DNA of 64,000 nucleotides, taken from positions 248,001 to 312,000 of the forward strand of contig NZ_JALBYQ010000002.1 of NCBI RefSeq assembly GCF_022678625.1, given 5' to 3'. Origin of the DNA: Aliiroseovarius subalbicans. GTDB taxonomy: Bacteria; Pseudomonadota; Alphaproteobacteria; Rhodobacterales; Rhodobacteraceae. Position 1 is the stretch's first letter. Each line of letters begins with the position of its first letter. Below the pieces are notes generated by a model. It saw nothing but the letters and a program-made list of their open reading frames with translations. It was not told where the DNA came from and searched no databases. Below are positions 16,953 through 26,126 of this stretch, one piece after another. The position numbers and the translations under genes were made by a program.

Positions 16953-19505
16953 TCAGAACCGATCCAGAAGCCGCTTCAGGTAGTCGCGCTCCAACTCAGG
17001 TCGGGCGCCGTCACCCGAGCGGCGGCGAAGCTCATCCATCAGTTCTTGCGCCCGACGATATACATCTTCGCCCTCGGCCAGCGGCCCGTCGGTCGCGACG
17101 GTACCATTTGACCCGGGATCGCGTCCCAACGGATCACTTTGCCGCTGGCCTGGTTCGCCCGCGGCGGCGCCCTGCTGACCTTGCTGCTGCTGTTGCTGCG
17201 CCATCGCGTTGTCGAACTGGCGCATACCTTCGCGCATGGCTTCCATCGCTTCGGCCTGACGGTTTAGCGCTTCGCCCACGTCGCCGTCGCGCAGCGCCTG
17301 TTCGGCGCTGTCCATCGCGTCGCCCGCCCGGCCCAGAGCCTCACGCGCGTCCTGGCCTTCGGGGGAGCCTGCGCCTGGCAAGCCTTCCTGCTGCTCGCGC
17401 AACTGGTCGCGCAGGGCGCTTTGGCGGTCGGCCAGATCGCCCTGGTTCCCGTCGCCCTCGCCTTCGCCCTGCCCTTCGCCGCCTTCTCCGGAATGCGCCT
17501 GCCCCCGGCCCTGGCCGCCGTCGCGCCCGACGTTTTCGCTGCTTTCCCCGGCGCGGGCGTTTGGGTTGGCCTGTTCCTGAAGGTCGCGGAAGGCTTCGTC
17601 CGACAGGCCCTGTTGTTGGCGCAAGGTATCCTGCAAGCCTTCCATCGCCTGTTCGCCGGGGCTTTTGTTGCCCTCGCCCGGCTGGCCCTGGGTGACCTGC
17701 ATGTTTTCCATCATCTCGCGCATCGCATCCAGCATCGCCTGCGCCTCATCCTGGCGCCCCTGCTGCATCAGCTCTTCGATCCGGTCCATCATCGCCTCAA
17801 GGTCTTCAGGCGTGATTTGCATGCCGTTTTGCGATTGCTGCTGGTCCTGCCCCTCGGCGCCCTCGGGCTGTTGCGCGGCCAGCTGATCCATGTAGTCCTT
17901 CATCGCCTGGCGCAGCTCGTCCATCAGCTCGGATAATTCCTCGGGTGATGCCCCCTGCTCCATCGCTTCGCTCAGCCGTTCTTCGGCGCGGCGCAGGCGC
18001 TCCAAAGCGTCGGACAGGCTGCCATCTTCGATCTCGATCGCCATGTCCCACAACGCCCGGGTGACCTCATCGCGCAAGCCCTCGGACAGGCCGAAACGCG
18101 TGCCCATCTCAAGCCGCCGGATCAACATGCGTAGCTTCAACAGCTGCGTTTCGCGCGGAAACAGACCATCAGGTCGGTAGCTGACCGCACGCAGGATCAT
18201 CGCCACGCGGGGGCCGTTTTCGCGGCTCCACATCAGGTCACGTCGTTGTTCGATCAGGCTTGCGGCCAATGGGTTCAGGAACCGCCGCCCCGGCAGTTTG
18301 ATCTGCTCTGGCACCGAGCTACCCATCTGCCCCGCCGCGTCCTCGACCGACAGGTTCAAAGACACCGGCAAACCCGCCCAAGCGTGTTCGGCAAGGTTGT
18401 CGTGCAGCGTCTCCTCGACCACCAGGCGATCGCCCCGGAACGGCATCGGCAGGTCCACGATGATGTCCGTGCGCGGCTCGGGGGCGATGGTCAGGCCGTG
18501 ACGCCGGTCAACTGCCGTCAGATCCAACGCGAACCGCGCCTGCCCGGCAACGACGCCGTAATCATCGGTCGCAACAAAGCCTTGGCGCATTTCCCCGGCG
18601 ATGGTGCGGGTCAGGTCGCCTTCGGGACGCACGTCAGGTGGCACATCGCCGATCGCGGTGACCGACCAGGCTGCCCCGCCCGGTCCTTCGATCGCCAACC
18701 TGCCGTTCCGGGTGATCTGCACCACGTGGCTGGGCAGTGGTTCTTCGGGAAAGGTCGCAATGTCACCGGTCACGCTCAGTGCGCCCAGTTTGCCATAAAG
18801 CCGCAGGGTCAGACGGCTTCCGGACGGCACCGCCAGCGGGCCGGGCTTCTGGTCGTTCAGATACAGGCTGGGCTTGCCGGTATAGGCGGGCGGTTCGATC
18901 CAGCCCTCCCACGACGCGACGATGGCGGCCTCGGCCTGAGGGCCGGGCACCAGATCCCCCAGCTCGGTCACTTTTGACAGGTTGCCAAAGCCCAGCGCCA
19001 TCACGAAACCCAAAAGCGCCATCAGTCGTAGCGCAAAGGGGTCGCGCACCGCCACGCGCAGGTCGGGCGCCACGGCACGCGCGGCGTTTACCCGCGCCAC
19101 CATACGCATCTGGTGCGCGCGCCAGACGGCTTCGGACCCGGCATCGCCCGCGCCGATCGCCTGCACGTCGGCAAGGGCGGCTATCGGTTGCCCCGGCAAC
19201 GTCGCATCCAGTCGGGTCAAAACCTCGCTTCGGTGCGGGGCATGAAAGCGGCGTATGCCGCCCAAGACCGCCGTGATCGCGGCAAGGGCTGCGAGCAGAG
19301 CAAGCCCTCGCAACAGGCCCGGCACCAGCAAGGCCGGTAGCCCCGCCATCAACGCGGCCAACAGCGCCAAAACGATCGACACAAACGGAAAGAACGCTTT
19401 CCACACACGTTCACCCAGCATCCCCGCAGCCGTCAGGCGCAGGGGCCACTTCAGCCGCTTCGCAAGCTCGTTTGCGGCGGCAGGAGGCAGGGCATCATGG
19501 GTCAT
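16953..19505 (-). CDS. TIGR02302/DUF4175 family large membrane protein
   Basis: An 850-residue protein of the alphaproteobacterial TIGR02302 (DUF4175) family. Two hydrophobic segments lie within about residues 40-85 and another near 165-190; then a periplasmic beta-rich part with EPPAYTGKPSLYL and FVATDDYGVVAG, and a long C-terminal region rich in Gln, Glu, Met and Gly, including a run of six glutamines near the end and glycine/glutamate-rich repeats. Function is unknown. The ATG at 19505 has GAGGGG four bases ahead; an in-frame ATG at 19517 has no ribosome site. It follows lysA by 15 bases and is probably in its operon. Confidence 0.87.
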   Translation of the reverse strand: MTHDALPPAAANELAKRLKWPLRLTAAGMLGERVWKAFFPFVSIVLALLAALMAGLPALLVPGLLRGLALLAALAAITAVLGGIRRFHAPHRSEVLTRLDATLPGQPIAALADVQAIGAGDAGSEAVWRAHQMRMVARVNAARAVAPDLRVAVRDPFALRLMALLGFVMALGFGNLSKVTELGDLVPGPQAEAAIVASWEGWIEPPAYTGKPSLYLNDQKPGPLAVPSGSRLTLRLYGKLGALSVTGDIATFPEEPLPSHVVQITRNGRLAIEGPGGAAWSVTAIGDVPPDVRPEGDLTRTIAGEMRQGFVATDDYGVVAGQARFALDLTAVDRRHGLTIAPEPRTDIIVDLPMPFRGDRLVVEETLHDNLAEHAWAGLPVSLNLSVEDAAGQMGSSVPEQIKLPGRRFLNPLAASLIEQRRDLMWSRENGPRVAMILRAVSYRPDGLFPRETQLLKLRMLIRRLEMGTRFGLSEGLRDEVTRALWDMAIEIEDGSLSDALERLRRAEERLSEAMEQGASPEELSELMDELRQAMKDYMDQLAAQQPEGAEGQDQQQSQNGMQITPEDLEAMMDRIEELMQQGRQDEAQAMLDAMREMMENMQVTQGQPGEGNKSPGEQAMEGLQDTLRQQQGLSDEAFRDLQEQANPNARAGESSENVGRDGGQGRGQAHSGEGGEGQGEGEGDGNQGDLADRQSALRDQLREQQEGLPGAGSPEGQDAREALGRAGDAMDSAEQALRDGDVGEALNRQAEAMEAMREGMRQFDNAMAQQQQQQGQQGAAAGEPGQRQSDPLGRDPGSNGTVATDGPLAEGEDVYRRAQELMDELRRRSGDGARPELERDYLKRLLDRF

Positions 19506-19520
19506 GCGACCCCTCATGGG

Positions 19521-20786
19521 TTACAACCATGCAGGGATGGTATCGCGTTCCAGCATCTCTTCATAGGTCGGGCGTGCGCGGATAACCGCGAATTGATCAC
19601 CCATGACCAGAACTTCCGGAATCAGGGGCCGGGAATTGTATTCCGAGGCCATTACCGCGCCGTAAGCCCCGGCTGAGCGAAAGGCGACCAAATCGCCCGC
19701 CGCCAGTGGCGCCAAGTCGCGCTCTTTCGCGAAGGTGTCGCCGGTTTCACAGATCGGACCGACGATGTCATAGCGTTCCTGCTCGACCCCCGGCGCGGAT
19801 TCGATCACAGGCACGATATCGTGGTGCGCCTCATACATGGCCGGGCGCACGAGGTCGTTCATGGCACTGTCAACAATCAGGAAATTGCGCCCTTCGCCCT
19901 GTTTCACATAAATGACTCCGGTAACCATGATGCCCGCATTTCCGCTGATCAACCGGCCCGGTTCGATCTCGATCTCACAGCCCAGATCCCCGACCGTTTC
20001 GCGGATCACCTGGCCGTATTCGATCGGCAGCGGCGGCGCGTCATTCGACCGTTCATAAGGAATGCCCAGCCCGCCGCCCAGATCCAGCCGAAGGATTTCA
20101 TGCCCGTCTTCGCGCAGCTGCCGGGTCAGAGCCGCGACCTTTTCATAGGCCTGCCGGAACGGCTCCAGATCGGTCAGCTGACTGCCGATATGCACGTCGA
20201 TCCCGACGATTTTCAGCCCCGGCATGGTCGCGATCTGGCCATAGACCTCCCGCGCCCGCGCAATCGGGATGCCGAATTTGTTCTCGCTCTTGCCGGTGGC
20301 GATCTTGGCGTGGGTTTTCGCGTCCACATCCGGGTTCACGCGCACGGTGACCGGGGCGGTCACGCCCATCTCGCTGGCCACGGCGGACAGCGCCAGCATC
20401 TCGGGTTCGCTTTCCAGATTGAACTGACGAATGCCGTGGGTCAGCGCCAGGCGCATCTCGTCCCGCGTCTTGCCGACGCCGGAAAAGACGATGCGGTTGC
20501 CCGGCACACCGGCGGCAATCGCGCGGCGGTATTCCCCGCCCGACACAACGTCCATGCCCGCGCCCAGATCGCCCAGAAGCTTCAGAACCGCCAGATTCGA
20601 GTTCGACTTCACCGCGAAACAGACAAGATGCTCCATCCCGTCCAACGCTTCGTGAAACAGGTTGATATGGCGCGTCAGAGTGGCGGCGGAGTAGGCATAG
20701 AACGGCGTGCCAACCTTTGCGGCGATCTCGGGAATCGCCACGTCTTCGGCATGCAGGATGCCGTCACGATACAGGAAGTGGTCCAT
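19521..20786 (-). CDS. lysA: Diaminopimelate decarboxylase
   Basis: A 421-residue fold-III PLP enzyme that makes L-lysine from meso-diaminopimelate. The PLP lysine is K60 in VCFAVKSNSNLAVLKLL. Other marks are HIGSQLTD, LDLGGGLGIPY, EPGRLISGNAG and, in the C-terminal part, GPICETGDTFAKERDL and GAYGAVMASEYNSR. It lies in argH - tiny lipoprotein - lysA - TIGR02302, an order that I associate with alphaproteobacteria. The gap of 85 bases to the lipoprotein gene includes a small hairpin. Confidence 0.96.
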   Translation of the reverse strand: MDHFLYRDGILHAEDVAIPEIAAKVGTPFYAYSAATLTRHINLFHEALDGMEHLVCFAVKSNSNLAVLKLLGDLGAGMDVVSGGEYRRAIAAGVPGNRIVFSGVGKTRDEMRLALTHGIRQFNLESEPEMLALSAVASEMGVTAPVTVRVNPDVDAKTHAKIATGKSENKFGIPIARAREVYGQIATMPGLKIVGIDVHIGSQLTDLEPFRQAYEKVAALTRQLREDGHEILRLDLGGGLGIPYERSNDAPPLPIEYGQVIRETVGDLGCEIEIEPGRLISGNAGIMVTGVIYVKQGEGRNFLIVDSAMNDLVRPAMYEAHHDIVPVIESAPGVEQERYDIVGPICETGDTFAKERDLAPLAAGDLVAFRSAGAYGAVMASEYNSRPLIPEVLVMGDQFAVIRARPTYEEMLERDTIPAWL

Positions 20787-20834
20787 GAGCGTGGGCCTTT
20801 TTATTCAAACGCATCAGCGCGCGTTAGCAGGGAC

Positions 20835-20854
20835 GTTCCGAATTTCAACGGAAC
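20835..20854. repeat. Small hairpin upstream of lysA
   Basis: GTTCCG (20835-20840) and CGGAAC (20849-20854) form a 6-bp stem with an 8-base A/T-rich loop in the gap between the tiny lipoprotein gene and lysA. It could be a weak attenuator or a protein-binding site; there is no T run. Confidence 0.3.
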
Positions 20855-20871
20855 ATTGTGTGGTGAAAGGA

Positions 20872-20976
20872 TTATTCCTGCGCCACGTCCTCGGCCGATC
20901 CCGGACGAATTGGCTCCCCATCCGCGCCGCAGGCGGCAAGGGACAGCAGGGCAAGAACAAGAACAGCGCGGATCAT
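20872..20976 (-). CDS. Tiny LptM-like lipoprotein
   Basis: A 34-residue lipoprotein, [17 protein letters not shown] followed by [17 protein letters not shown]. The lipobox LAAC puts the lipidated cysteine at residue 16. The ATG overlaps the argH stop as ATGA, so translation is coupled. In gammaproteobacteria the tiny lipoprotein LptM (YifL), which helps LptD mature, is encoded next to lysA/dapF and has CG-x-x-GP after the lipobox; the [10 protein letters not shown] here is a reduced version of that pattern. The position and form suggest an LptM counterpart, but the similarity is too short to be sure. Confidence 0.7.
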   Translation of the reverse strand: MIRAVLVLALLSLAACGADGEPIRPGSAEDVAQE

Positions 20977-22370
20977 GACAAGGTGTCCTTCCAACGGGCA
21001 ATCTGCTTTTTCACCTCACTGGGGGCAGTGCCCCCATAGGATGTGCGGCTTGCCACAGAATTATGCACACCCAGCACATCAAAGACAGCGTTGGTGATGT
21101 CAGCGTGCACCGATTGCATGTCGGCCAGGCTCAGATCGGGCAGGTCACAGCCCTTGCCCTCGGCCATTGCCACCAGCGAGCCGGTGACGTGGTGGGCATC
21201 GCGGAACGGCATGTTCAGCGCGCGCACCAGCCAATCGGCCAGGTCGGTGGCGGTCGAAAAGCCGGAGGAGGCCGCGGCCTCAAGGCTGTCGGTATTGGCG
21301 CTCATGTCACTGACCATCCCGGTCATCGCGGCCAGCGCCAACATGAGGCTGTCAGCCGCGTCGAACACCTGTTCCTTGTCTTCCTGCATGTCCTTGGAAT
21401 AGGTCAGCGGCAGGCCCTTCATCACCGTGAACAGCCCCACCATCGCGCCCATGATGCGGCCGATCTTGGCGCGGATCAGCTCGGCGGCGTCGGGGTTTTT
21501 CTTCTGCGGCATGATCGATGACCCGGTCGAGAACCGGTCGGACAGGGCGACGAAACGGAACTGCGCCGAGGACCAGATCACCAGCTCTTCGGCGAAGCGC
21601 GACAGGTGCATGGCGCAGATCGTGGCTGAGGACAGGAATTCCAGCGCGAAATCACGATCAGCCACGGCGTCGAGCGAGTTGGCGGCGGGGCGGTCAAAGC
21701 CCAGCGCCTCGGCCGTCATGTGGCGATCAATGGGGAACGAGGTGCCGGCGAGTGCGGCGGCACCCAGCGGGCTTTCGTTCATCCGCACGCGCGCGTCCTG
21801 GAACCGCGACATGTCGCGGCCGAACATCTCGACATAGGCCATCATGTGGTGGCCCCAGGTGACGGGTTGGGCTGTCTGCAGATGGGTGAACCCCGGCATG
21901 ACCCAGTCGGCCCCGGCTTCGGCCTGGGTCAACAGCGCGCGGATCAACGCCTCAAGCCCCGAAATGGCCGCATCCATCTGGTCACGCACCCACAGCTTGA
22001 AGTCGGTCGCGACCTGGTCGTTGCGCGACCGGCCGGTGTGCAATCGGCCCGCGGGTTCGCCGATGAGGTCTTTCAGACGCGCCTCCACGTTCATGTGGAT
22101 GTCTTCCAGCGCGGTCGAGAATTCGAACCCGCCGCTTTCGATTTCTGACAAGACCGTGAGAAGCCCTTCACGGATCGCGTCCGCGTCGCTATCTGTGATC
22201 ACGCCTGTGGCGGCCAACATGGCGGCATGGGCGCGTGAGCCTTCGATGTCCTGGGCTGCCATACGCTGATCGAACCCGATCGAGGCATTGATTGCCTCCA
22301 TGATCGCATCGGGTCCGGCGGCGAACCGGCCACCCCACATGGCATTTGCGGCTTTCGTCTTGTCACTCAT
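20973..22370 (-). CDS. argH: Argininosuccinate lyase
   Basis: A 465-residue enzyme of the fumarase/aspartase superfamily that splits argininosuccinate into arginine and fumarate. It starts [13 protein letters not shown], carries [14 protein letters not shown] and [18 protein letters not shown], and the superfamily signature [12 protein letters not shown]. It is first in the minus-strand series leading to lysA and is divergent from the thioredoxin-like gene, with about 20 bases between starts, so the promoters must overlap the coding starts. Confidence 0.96.
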   Translation of the reverse strand: MSDKTKAANAMWGGRFAAGPDAIMEAINASIGFDQRMAAQDIEGSRAHAAMLAATGVITDSDADAIREGLLTVLSEIESGGFEFSTALEDIHMNVEARLKDLIGEPAGRLHTGRSRNDQVATDFKLWVRDQMDAAISGLEALIRALLTQAEAGADWVMPGFTHLQTAQPVTWGHHMMAYVEMFGRDMSRFQDARVRMNESPLGAAALAGTSFPIDRHMTAEALGFDRPAANSLDAVADRDFALEFLSSATICAMHLSRFAEELVIWSSAQFRFVALSDRFSTGSSIMPQKKNPDAAELIRAKIGRIMGAMVGLFTVMKGLPLTYSKDMQEDKEQVFDAADSLMLALAAMTGMVSDMSANTDSLEAAASSGFSTATDLADWLVRALNMPFRDAHHVTGSLVAMAEGKGCDLPDLSLADMQSVHADITNAVFDVLGVHNSVASRTSYGGTAPSEVKKQIARWKDTLS

Positions 22371-22391
22371 GGCGTGTCTTTCGGAGGTCTT

Positions 22392-22958
22392 ATGTCATTC
22401 ATTCGTTCTGCCCTGCTTTATACGGCGCTGGTGCTTGGTGCAAACACTGCGCTGGCAGACGGGACCGATCTTGAGGCGCTGCGCGATGGCAGCCTGAAGA
22501 AGTTGAACATCCACAGCGAGACCAGGGCGGCGGGAACGGCCGTGTTTACCGATGCCGAAGGAGGCGAACATACCCTGGCGGAGTACCAAGGCCAGGTTGT
22601 TCTGTTGAACTTCTGGGCCACCTGGTGTGCGCCCTGCCGCAAGGAAATGCCAGGGTTGAACGCGTTGCAGGTGGAAATGGGTGGCGAGGACTTTCAAGTC
22701 GTGCCGATTGCCACCGGGCGCAACAAGTTGCCAGCGATCCGGCGCTTCTTTGACGATGTGGACGTGACGGACCTGCCGATCCTGCTGGACCCGAAACAGG
22801 CACTGGCGCGGGACATGGCGGTTCTGGGTCTGCCAGTGACGGTGATTCTGGACCGCGACGGGCGTGAAGTTGCACGTCTGACCGGGGATGCCGAATGGGA
22901 TTCGGACAGTGCCAAAGCAATCCTGCAAGCTTTGATCGACGCGCCTTACGAGGGCTAG
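22392..22958 (+). CDS. TlpA-family thiol:disulfide reductase
   Basis: A 188-residue exported thioredoxin-like protein. A signal peptide covers about residues 1-23 (ending NTALAD), and the active site WCAPC lies at 78-82, with [12 protein letters not shown] providing the cis-proline region. Members reduce apocytochrome c or oxidase assembly factors in the periplasm. GGAGG with a four-base spacer supports the ATG at 22392 over one 18 bases upstream. Similar TlpA genes often sit beside argH in this family. Confidence 0.88.
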   Translation: MSFIRSALLYTALVLGANTALADGTDLEALRDGSLKKLNIHSETRAAGTAVFTDAEGGEHTLAEYQGQVVLLNFWATWCAPCRKEMPGLNALQVEMGGEDFQVVPIATGRNKLPAIRRFFDDVDVTDLPILLDPKQALARDMAVLGLPVTVILDRDGREVARLTGDAEWDSDSAKAILQALIDAPYEG

Positions 22959-23122
22959 TGCTCCCGCCAATCGGCGCCTGCAAAGCAGGCTTCTCTTGTT
23001 GGGGGTGGCCTCGCTGCGCTCGGCTCCAGCGCTTCGGCGGCGGGTTGCCGAAGATCGCGCGGGTGCATTGCCGCCTGCCCAGGCGCGCCTTATCCTCATC
23101 TCATTGAAGTGGGAGCCTTTTC

Positions 23123-24307
23123 ATGACGCTGACACGACGCGCCGCCTTGATCGGCCTGACGGCTGTTCTGGCCCGCCCCGCCTGGGCGAAACCCAGCTTT
23201 GACGCCTGGCTGCGCGGATTTCGCAAACGCGCGCGGACGGCAGGGATATCCTCCGCCATTCTGGACCGGGCCCTGGCAGGTCTGTCCCCGGTGTCCGGCG
23301 CGCTGAAACTGGACCGACGCCAGACCGAGGTTGCGCGCAGCTTACAGGAGTATGTCGCCTCGGCGGCGTCATCTCAGCGCATCCAGACCGGCCGCGCCAA
23401 GCTGAAAAAACATGCCCGCACCTTCGCTGCGATCGAAAAACGCTTTGGGGTGCCTGCGGAAGTGATCATCGCCATCTGGGGCATGGAAAGCAGTTTTGGC
23501 GGCTTTCGCGGCAACACGCCGGTGATCGCAACCCTGGCCACCCTGGCCCATGACGGGCGCCGCGCCGATCTGTTTGAGCGTGAGTTGATCGCGGCGCTGA
23601 ACATCCTTCAATCCGGTGACACCACCGCCGCCCGCATGGTTGGCAGTCTGGCCGGTGCGATGGGCCACACCCAGTTCATGCCGTCCTCGTTTCTCAAACA
23701 CGCGGTGGATTGGACAGGCGATGGGCGGCGCGACATCTGGTCGGACGACCCCACCGACGCCCTGGCCTCAACCGCTGCCTATCTGAAAACTAAAGGCTGG
23801 GTGAAGGGGCAACCCTGGGCGATCGAGGTCGCCCTGCCAAAGGGAATGGATCTTGCGTTGACCGGGCGTATCTTCCCGCGCAGGACGCGTGATTGGATCC
23901 GGTTGGGGGTGACAGCTGCCAGCGGTGGCAAGCTGCCCAATCATGGCAAAGGCGCGGTGATCCTGCCAGCCGGACCCACTGGCCCTGTGTTCATGATCTA
24001 TCAGAACTTCCACGTGCTGAAGGCCTATAACTACGCCGACAGCTATGTGATCGGTGTGGGGCACCTGTCTGACCGGTTGGCCGGAGGTGGGCCGATCCGG
24101 GCCGGGTATCCGCAGAACCCGTGGGGCATGACCAACGCCCAAAGGCAAACGCTACAAAAACGCCTGAACGCGCGTGGGTTCAAGGCGGGCAATCCTGACG
24201 GGGTGATCGGCGAAAAAGGGCGCGCGGCGATCCGGGCCTATGAGACCAGCGCGGGTCTGGACGTGACGGGTGTGCCTACGTTGGCCCTGCTGGACCGCCT
24301 GCGTTAA
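23123..24307 (+). CDS. mltB: Lytic murein transglycosylase, MltB family, with peptidoglycan-binding domain
   Basis: A 394-residue periplasmic enzyme that cleaves the glycan strand to 1,6-anhydro ends. A Tat/Sec-like signal (TRRAALIGLTAVLARPAWA) is followed by the MltB domain with catalytic E122 in WGMESSFGG, then GAMGHTQFMPSSF and DGRRDIW. The C-terminal 60 residues form a PG_binding_1 domain (LQKRLNARGFKAGNPDGVIG). It is not a lipoprotein as E. coli MltB is. Its stop overlaps that of tag inside the palindrome GTTAAC (24303-24308). Confidence 0.92.
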   Translation: MTLTRRAALIGLTAVLARPAWAKPSFDAWLRGFRKRARTAGISSAILDRALAGLSPVSGALKLDRRQTEVARSLQEYVASAASSQRIQTGRAKLKKHARTFAAIEKRFGVPAEVIIAIWGMESSFGGFRGNTPVIATLATLAHDGRRADLFERELIAALNILQSGDTTAARMVGSLAGAMGHTQFMPSSFLKHAVDWTGDGRRDIWSDDPTDALASTAAYLKTKGWVKGQPWAIEVALPKGMDLALTGRIFPRRTRDWIRLGVTAASGGKLPNHGKGAVILPAGPTGPVFMIYQNFHVLKAYNYADSYVIGVGHLSDRLAGGGPIRAGYPQNPWGMTNAQRQTLQKRLNARGFKAGNPDGVIGEKGRAAIRAYETSAGLDVTGVPTLALLDRLR

Positions 24308-24870
24308 CACTTGCCCTGCACCTTGGTGTGACAGGGGCACGTTACCAGATGATCGTTCACCAGACCGCAGGCCTGCATCCAGGCATAGGTGATGGTGGGG
24401 CCGCAAAACCGAAATCCCAGCCTTTTCAGATCTTTCGACACCTGCGTTGACAGCGGGGTGGCGGGAGGCACATCGGCCAAGGTCTCGAATTGGTTCACCA
24501 GCGGCGTGCCGCCGACATAGCCCCACATCATCTCGGAAAACGCATCAGTGCCGCCCATGTCCAGATAAGTCCGGGCATTTCCAATGGTCGCTTCGATCTT
24601 GCCCCGGTGGCGGATGATGCCCTTGTCATTGACCAATCGGAGGACGTCCTCCTCCCCCCAACAGGCGATCTCTGCCGGATCGAACCCCCGGAAGGCCGCA
24701 CGGAAATTGTCGCGTTTCTTCAGGATGGTGATCCAGCTCAACCCGGCTTGAAACCCGTCGAGAATCAACTTCTCCCACAAGGCGCGGCCGTCATATTCAG
24801 GCACGCCCCATTCGGTATCATGATATTCTACATAGATCGGCTCATCGCCACACCACCCACATCGTTCCAT
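24304..24870 (-). CDS. tag: DNA-3-methyladenine glycosylase I
   Basis: A 188-residue Tag that removes 3-methyladenine from DNA. The start RCGWCGDEPIYVEYHDTEWGVP, the zinc ligands near both ends (C4 and the closing CPCHTKVQGKC region) and GFQAGLSWITILKKRDNFR are diagnostic. It ends in a shared GTTAAC with mltB and is divergent from the EAL gene. Confidence 0.95.
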   Translation of the reverse strand: MERCGWCGDEPIYVEYHDTEWGVPEYDGRALWEKLILDGFQAGLSWITILKKRDNFRAAFRGFDPAEIACWGEEDVLRLVNDKGIIRHRGKIEATIGNARTYLDMGGTDAFSEMMWGYVGGTPLVNQFETLADVPPATPLSTQVSKDLKRLGFRFCGPTITYAWMQACGLVNDHLVTCPCHTKVQGKC

Positions 24871-25002
24871 TTTTCCTCCCGTTTTCAGGCCGTTATCCGT
24901 AACCGGCCTGAACCCTTAAATATCTAGGCAAATCCGCCTTTTTACAGCTTCTTAGCAGATCAGGCGCAAAGGTGTCTTCACTTGAAGATGGAGTACCGCC
25001 GG

Positions 25003-25845
25003 ATGAGCAACCACAGCATGATGGACACTGCGGACCTGGACGCACAGACCGGCAGCCCGCTGGACCATGCGATCAGCCAACGCGACCGCGATACGATGGA
25101 CATGGTGCACGCCGCCGTGGCCAGTAAACAGGTCATGCTGGCGTTCCAGCCCGTGGTGCAGGCCGCGCGCCCTGACCAGATCGCCTTTCACGAAGGGCTG
25201 ATCCGCGTGCTGGACGACACCGGACGCATCATCCCCGCGCAGCAATTCATCGACGTTGTCGAAACGCAGGAACTCGGGCGGATCATCGACACCCTTGCAC
25301 TAGAGAAGGGGCTTGAGGCACTGGCAGAAGAACCCGGTCTGCGCCTCTCGATCAACCTGTCCGCCCGCTCGATCGGTTATCCGCGTTGGAACGAAGTGAT
25401 GAAGCGCGGCTTGCAGAACGACCCGACCCTGGCCGAGCGCCTGATCCTGGAAATCACCGAACGTACGGCCATTGTCATGCCTGACCTTGTGCAGGTCTTC
25501 ATGGCCGACCTGCAACAGCGCGGCGTGGCCTTCGCACTGGACGATTTCGGCGCGGGCTATACCGCGTTCCGCTACCTCAAAGATTTCTACTTCGACATCA
25601 TGAAAATCGATGGCGAATTCATCAAGGGAATCCATGCCAGCCCGGACAATCAGATCCTGACACAGGCGCTTTTGTCAGTCGCCCGGCATTTCGACATGTT
25701 TACCGTGGCTGAAAGCGTCGAGACGCTGGAAGATGCTGAGTTCCTTGCCTCAGTCGGTGTGGATTGCATGCAGGGCTACTTCTTTGGGGTACCGACGGTG
25801 AATCCGGCTTGGCGTTCGGACAACCGGCAGGCCCACACGGCCTGA
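25003..25845 (+). CDS. EAL-domain cyclic-di-GMP phosphodiesterase
   Basis: A 280-residue stand-alone EAL protein with no sensor domain beyond a short N-terminal leader. The EAL signature reads EGL (E64), and the metal/catalytic residues seem complete: N118 (SINLS), E150 and E153 (LEITE), D180-D181 (DDFGAGY), K201 (KIDGEF), E in AESVET and Q in QGYFFG. It should therefore hydrolyse c-di-GMP in the cytoplasm. The ATG at 25003 is preferred because of a GGAG nine bases upstream; ATG 24988 and TTG 24982 are alternatives. Convergence with no neighbour; it is read toward phaA and separated from it by about 280 bases. Confidence 0.88.
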   Translation: MSNHSMMDTADLDAQTGSPLDHAISQRDRDTMDMVHAAVASKQVMLAFQPVVQAARPDQIAFHEGLIRVLDDTGRIIPAQQFIDVVETQELGRIIDTLALEKGLEALAEEPGLRLSINLSARSIGYPRWNEVMKRGLQNDPTLAERLILEITERTAIVMPDLVQVFMADLQQRGVAFALDDFGAGYTAFRYLKDFYFDIMKIDGEFIKGIHASPDNQILTQALLSVARHFDMFTVAESVETLEDAEFLASVGVDCMQGYFFGVPTVNPAWRSDNRQAHTA

Positions 25846-26001
25846 ACCACAAAAACCCCGCACACTACGACGCCTTAAACGCAGATCAGCGCACCGCGAC
25901 ACCCTGCCCCTTCAAGGGCCGTAACAGTGCGGCCAGATGAGCGATGCCAGGGTGGTTTGGCCCTCGCCGCACCCCCACGCACAGCCCCGGGTTGATTTTT
26001 T

Positions 26002-26025
26002 CTGCATTGCGGCATACAGATGCAT
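26002..26025. promoter_or_regulatory. TGC-rich segment upstream of phaA
   Basis: The 281-base gap before phaA holds CTGCATTGCGGCA followed by ATGCAT. PhaR, the repressor of polyhydroxybutyrate genes in related bacteria, binds TGC-rich repeats (CTGC-N3/4-GCAG in Rhodobacter), so this may be a weak operator. I saw no gene in the gap. Confidence 0.3.
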
Positions 26026-26126
26026 ACCGACGGATTGACGCGGGGGGAGGATTCGCCTTGTTCGCAAGGACAGGACGAACATAAAGTCGCCGCGACATCA
26101 GCCAGACCAAGGTAGAGGACCACACA

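Noticed and set aside
17160-17220. Repeat array or mobile repeat
   Set aside because: The repeated triplets encode the poly-Gln run of the TIGR02302 protein; it is coding low complexity.
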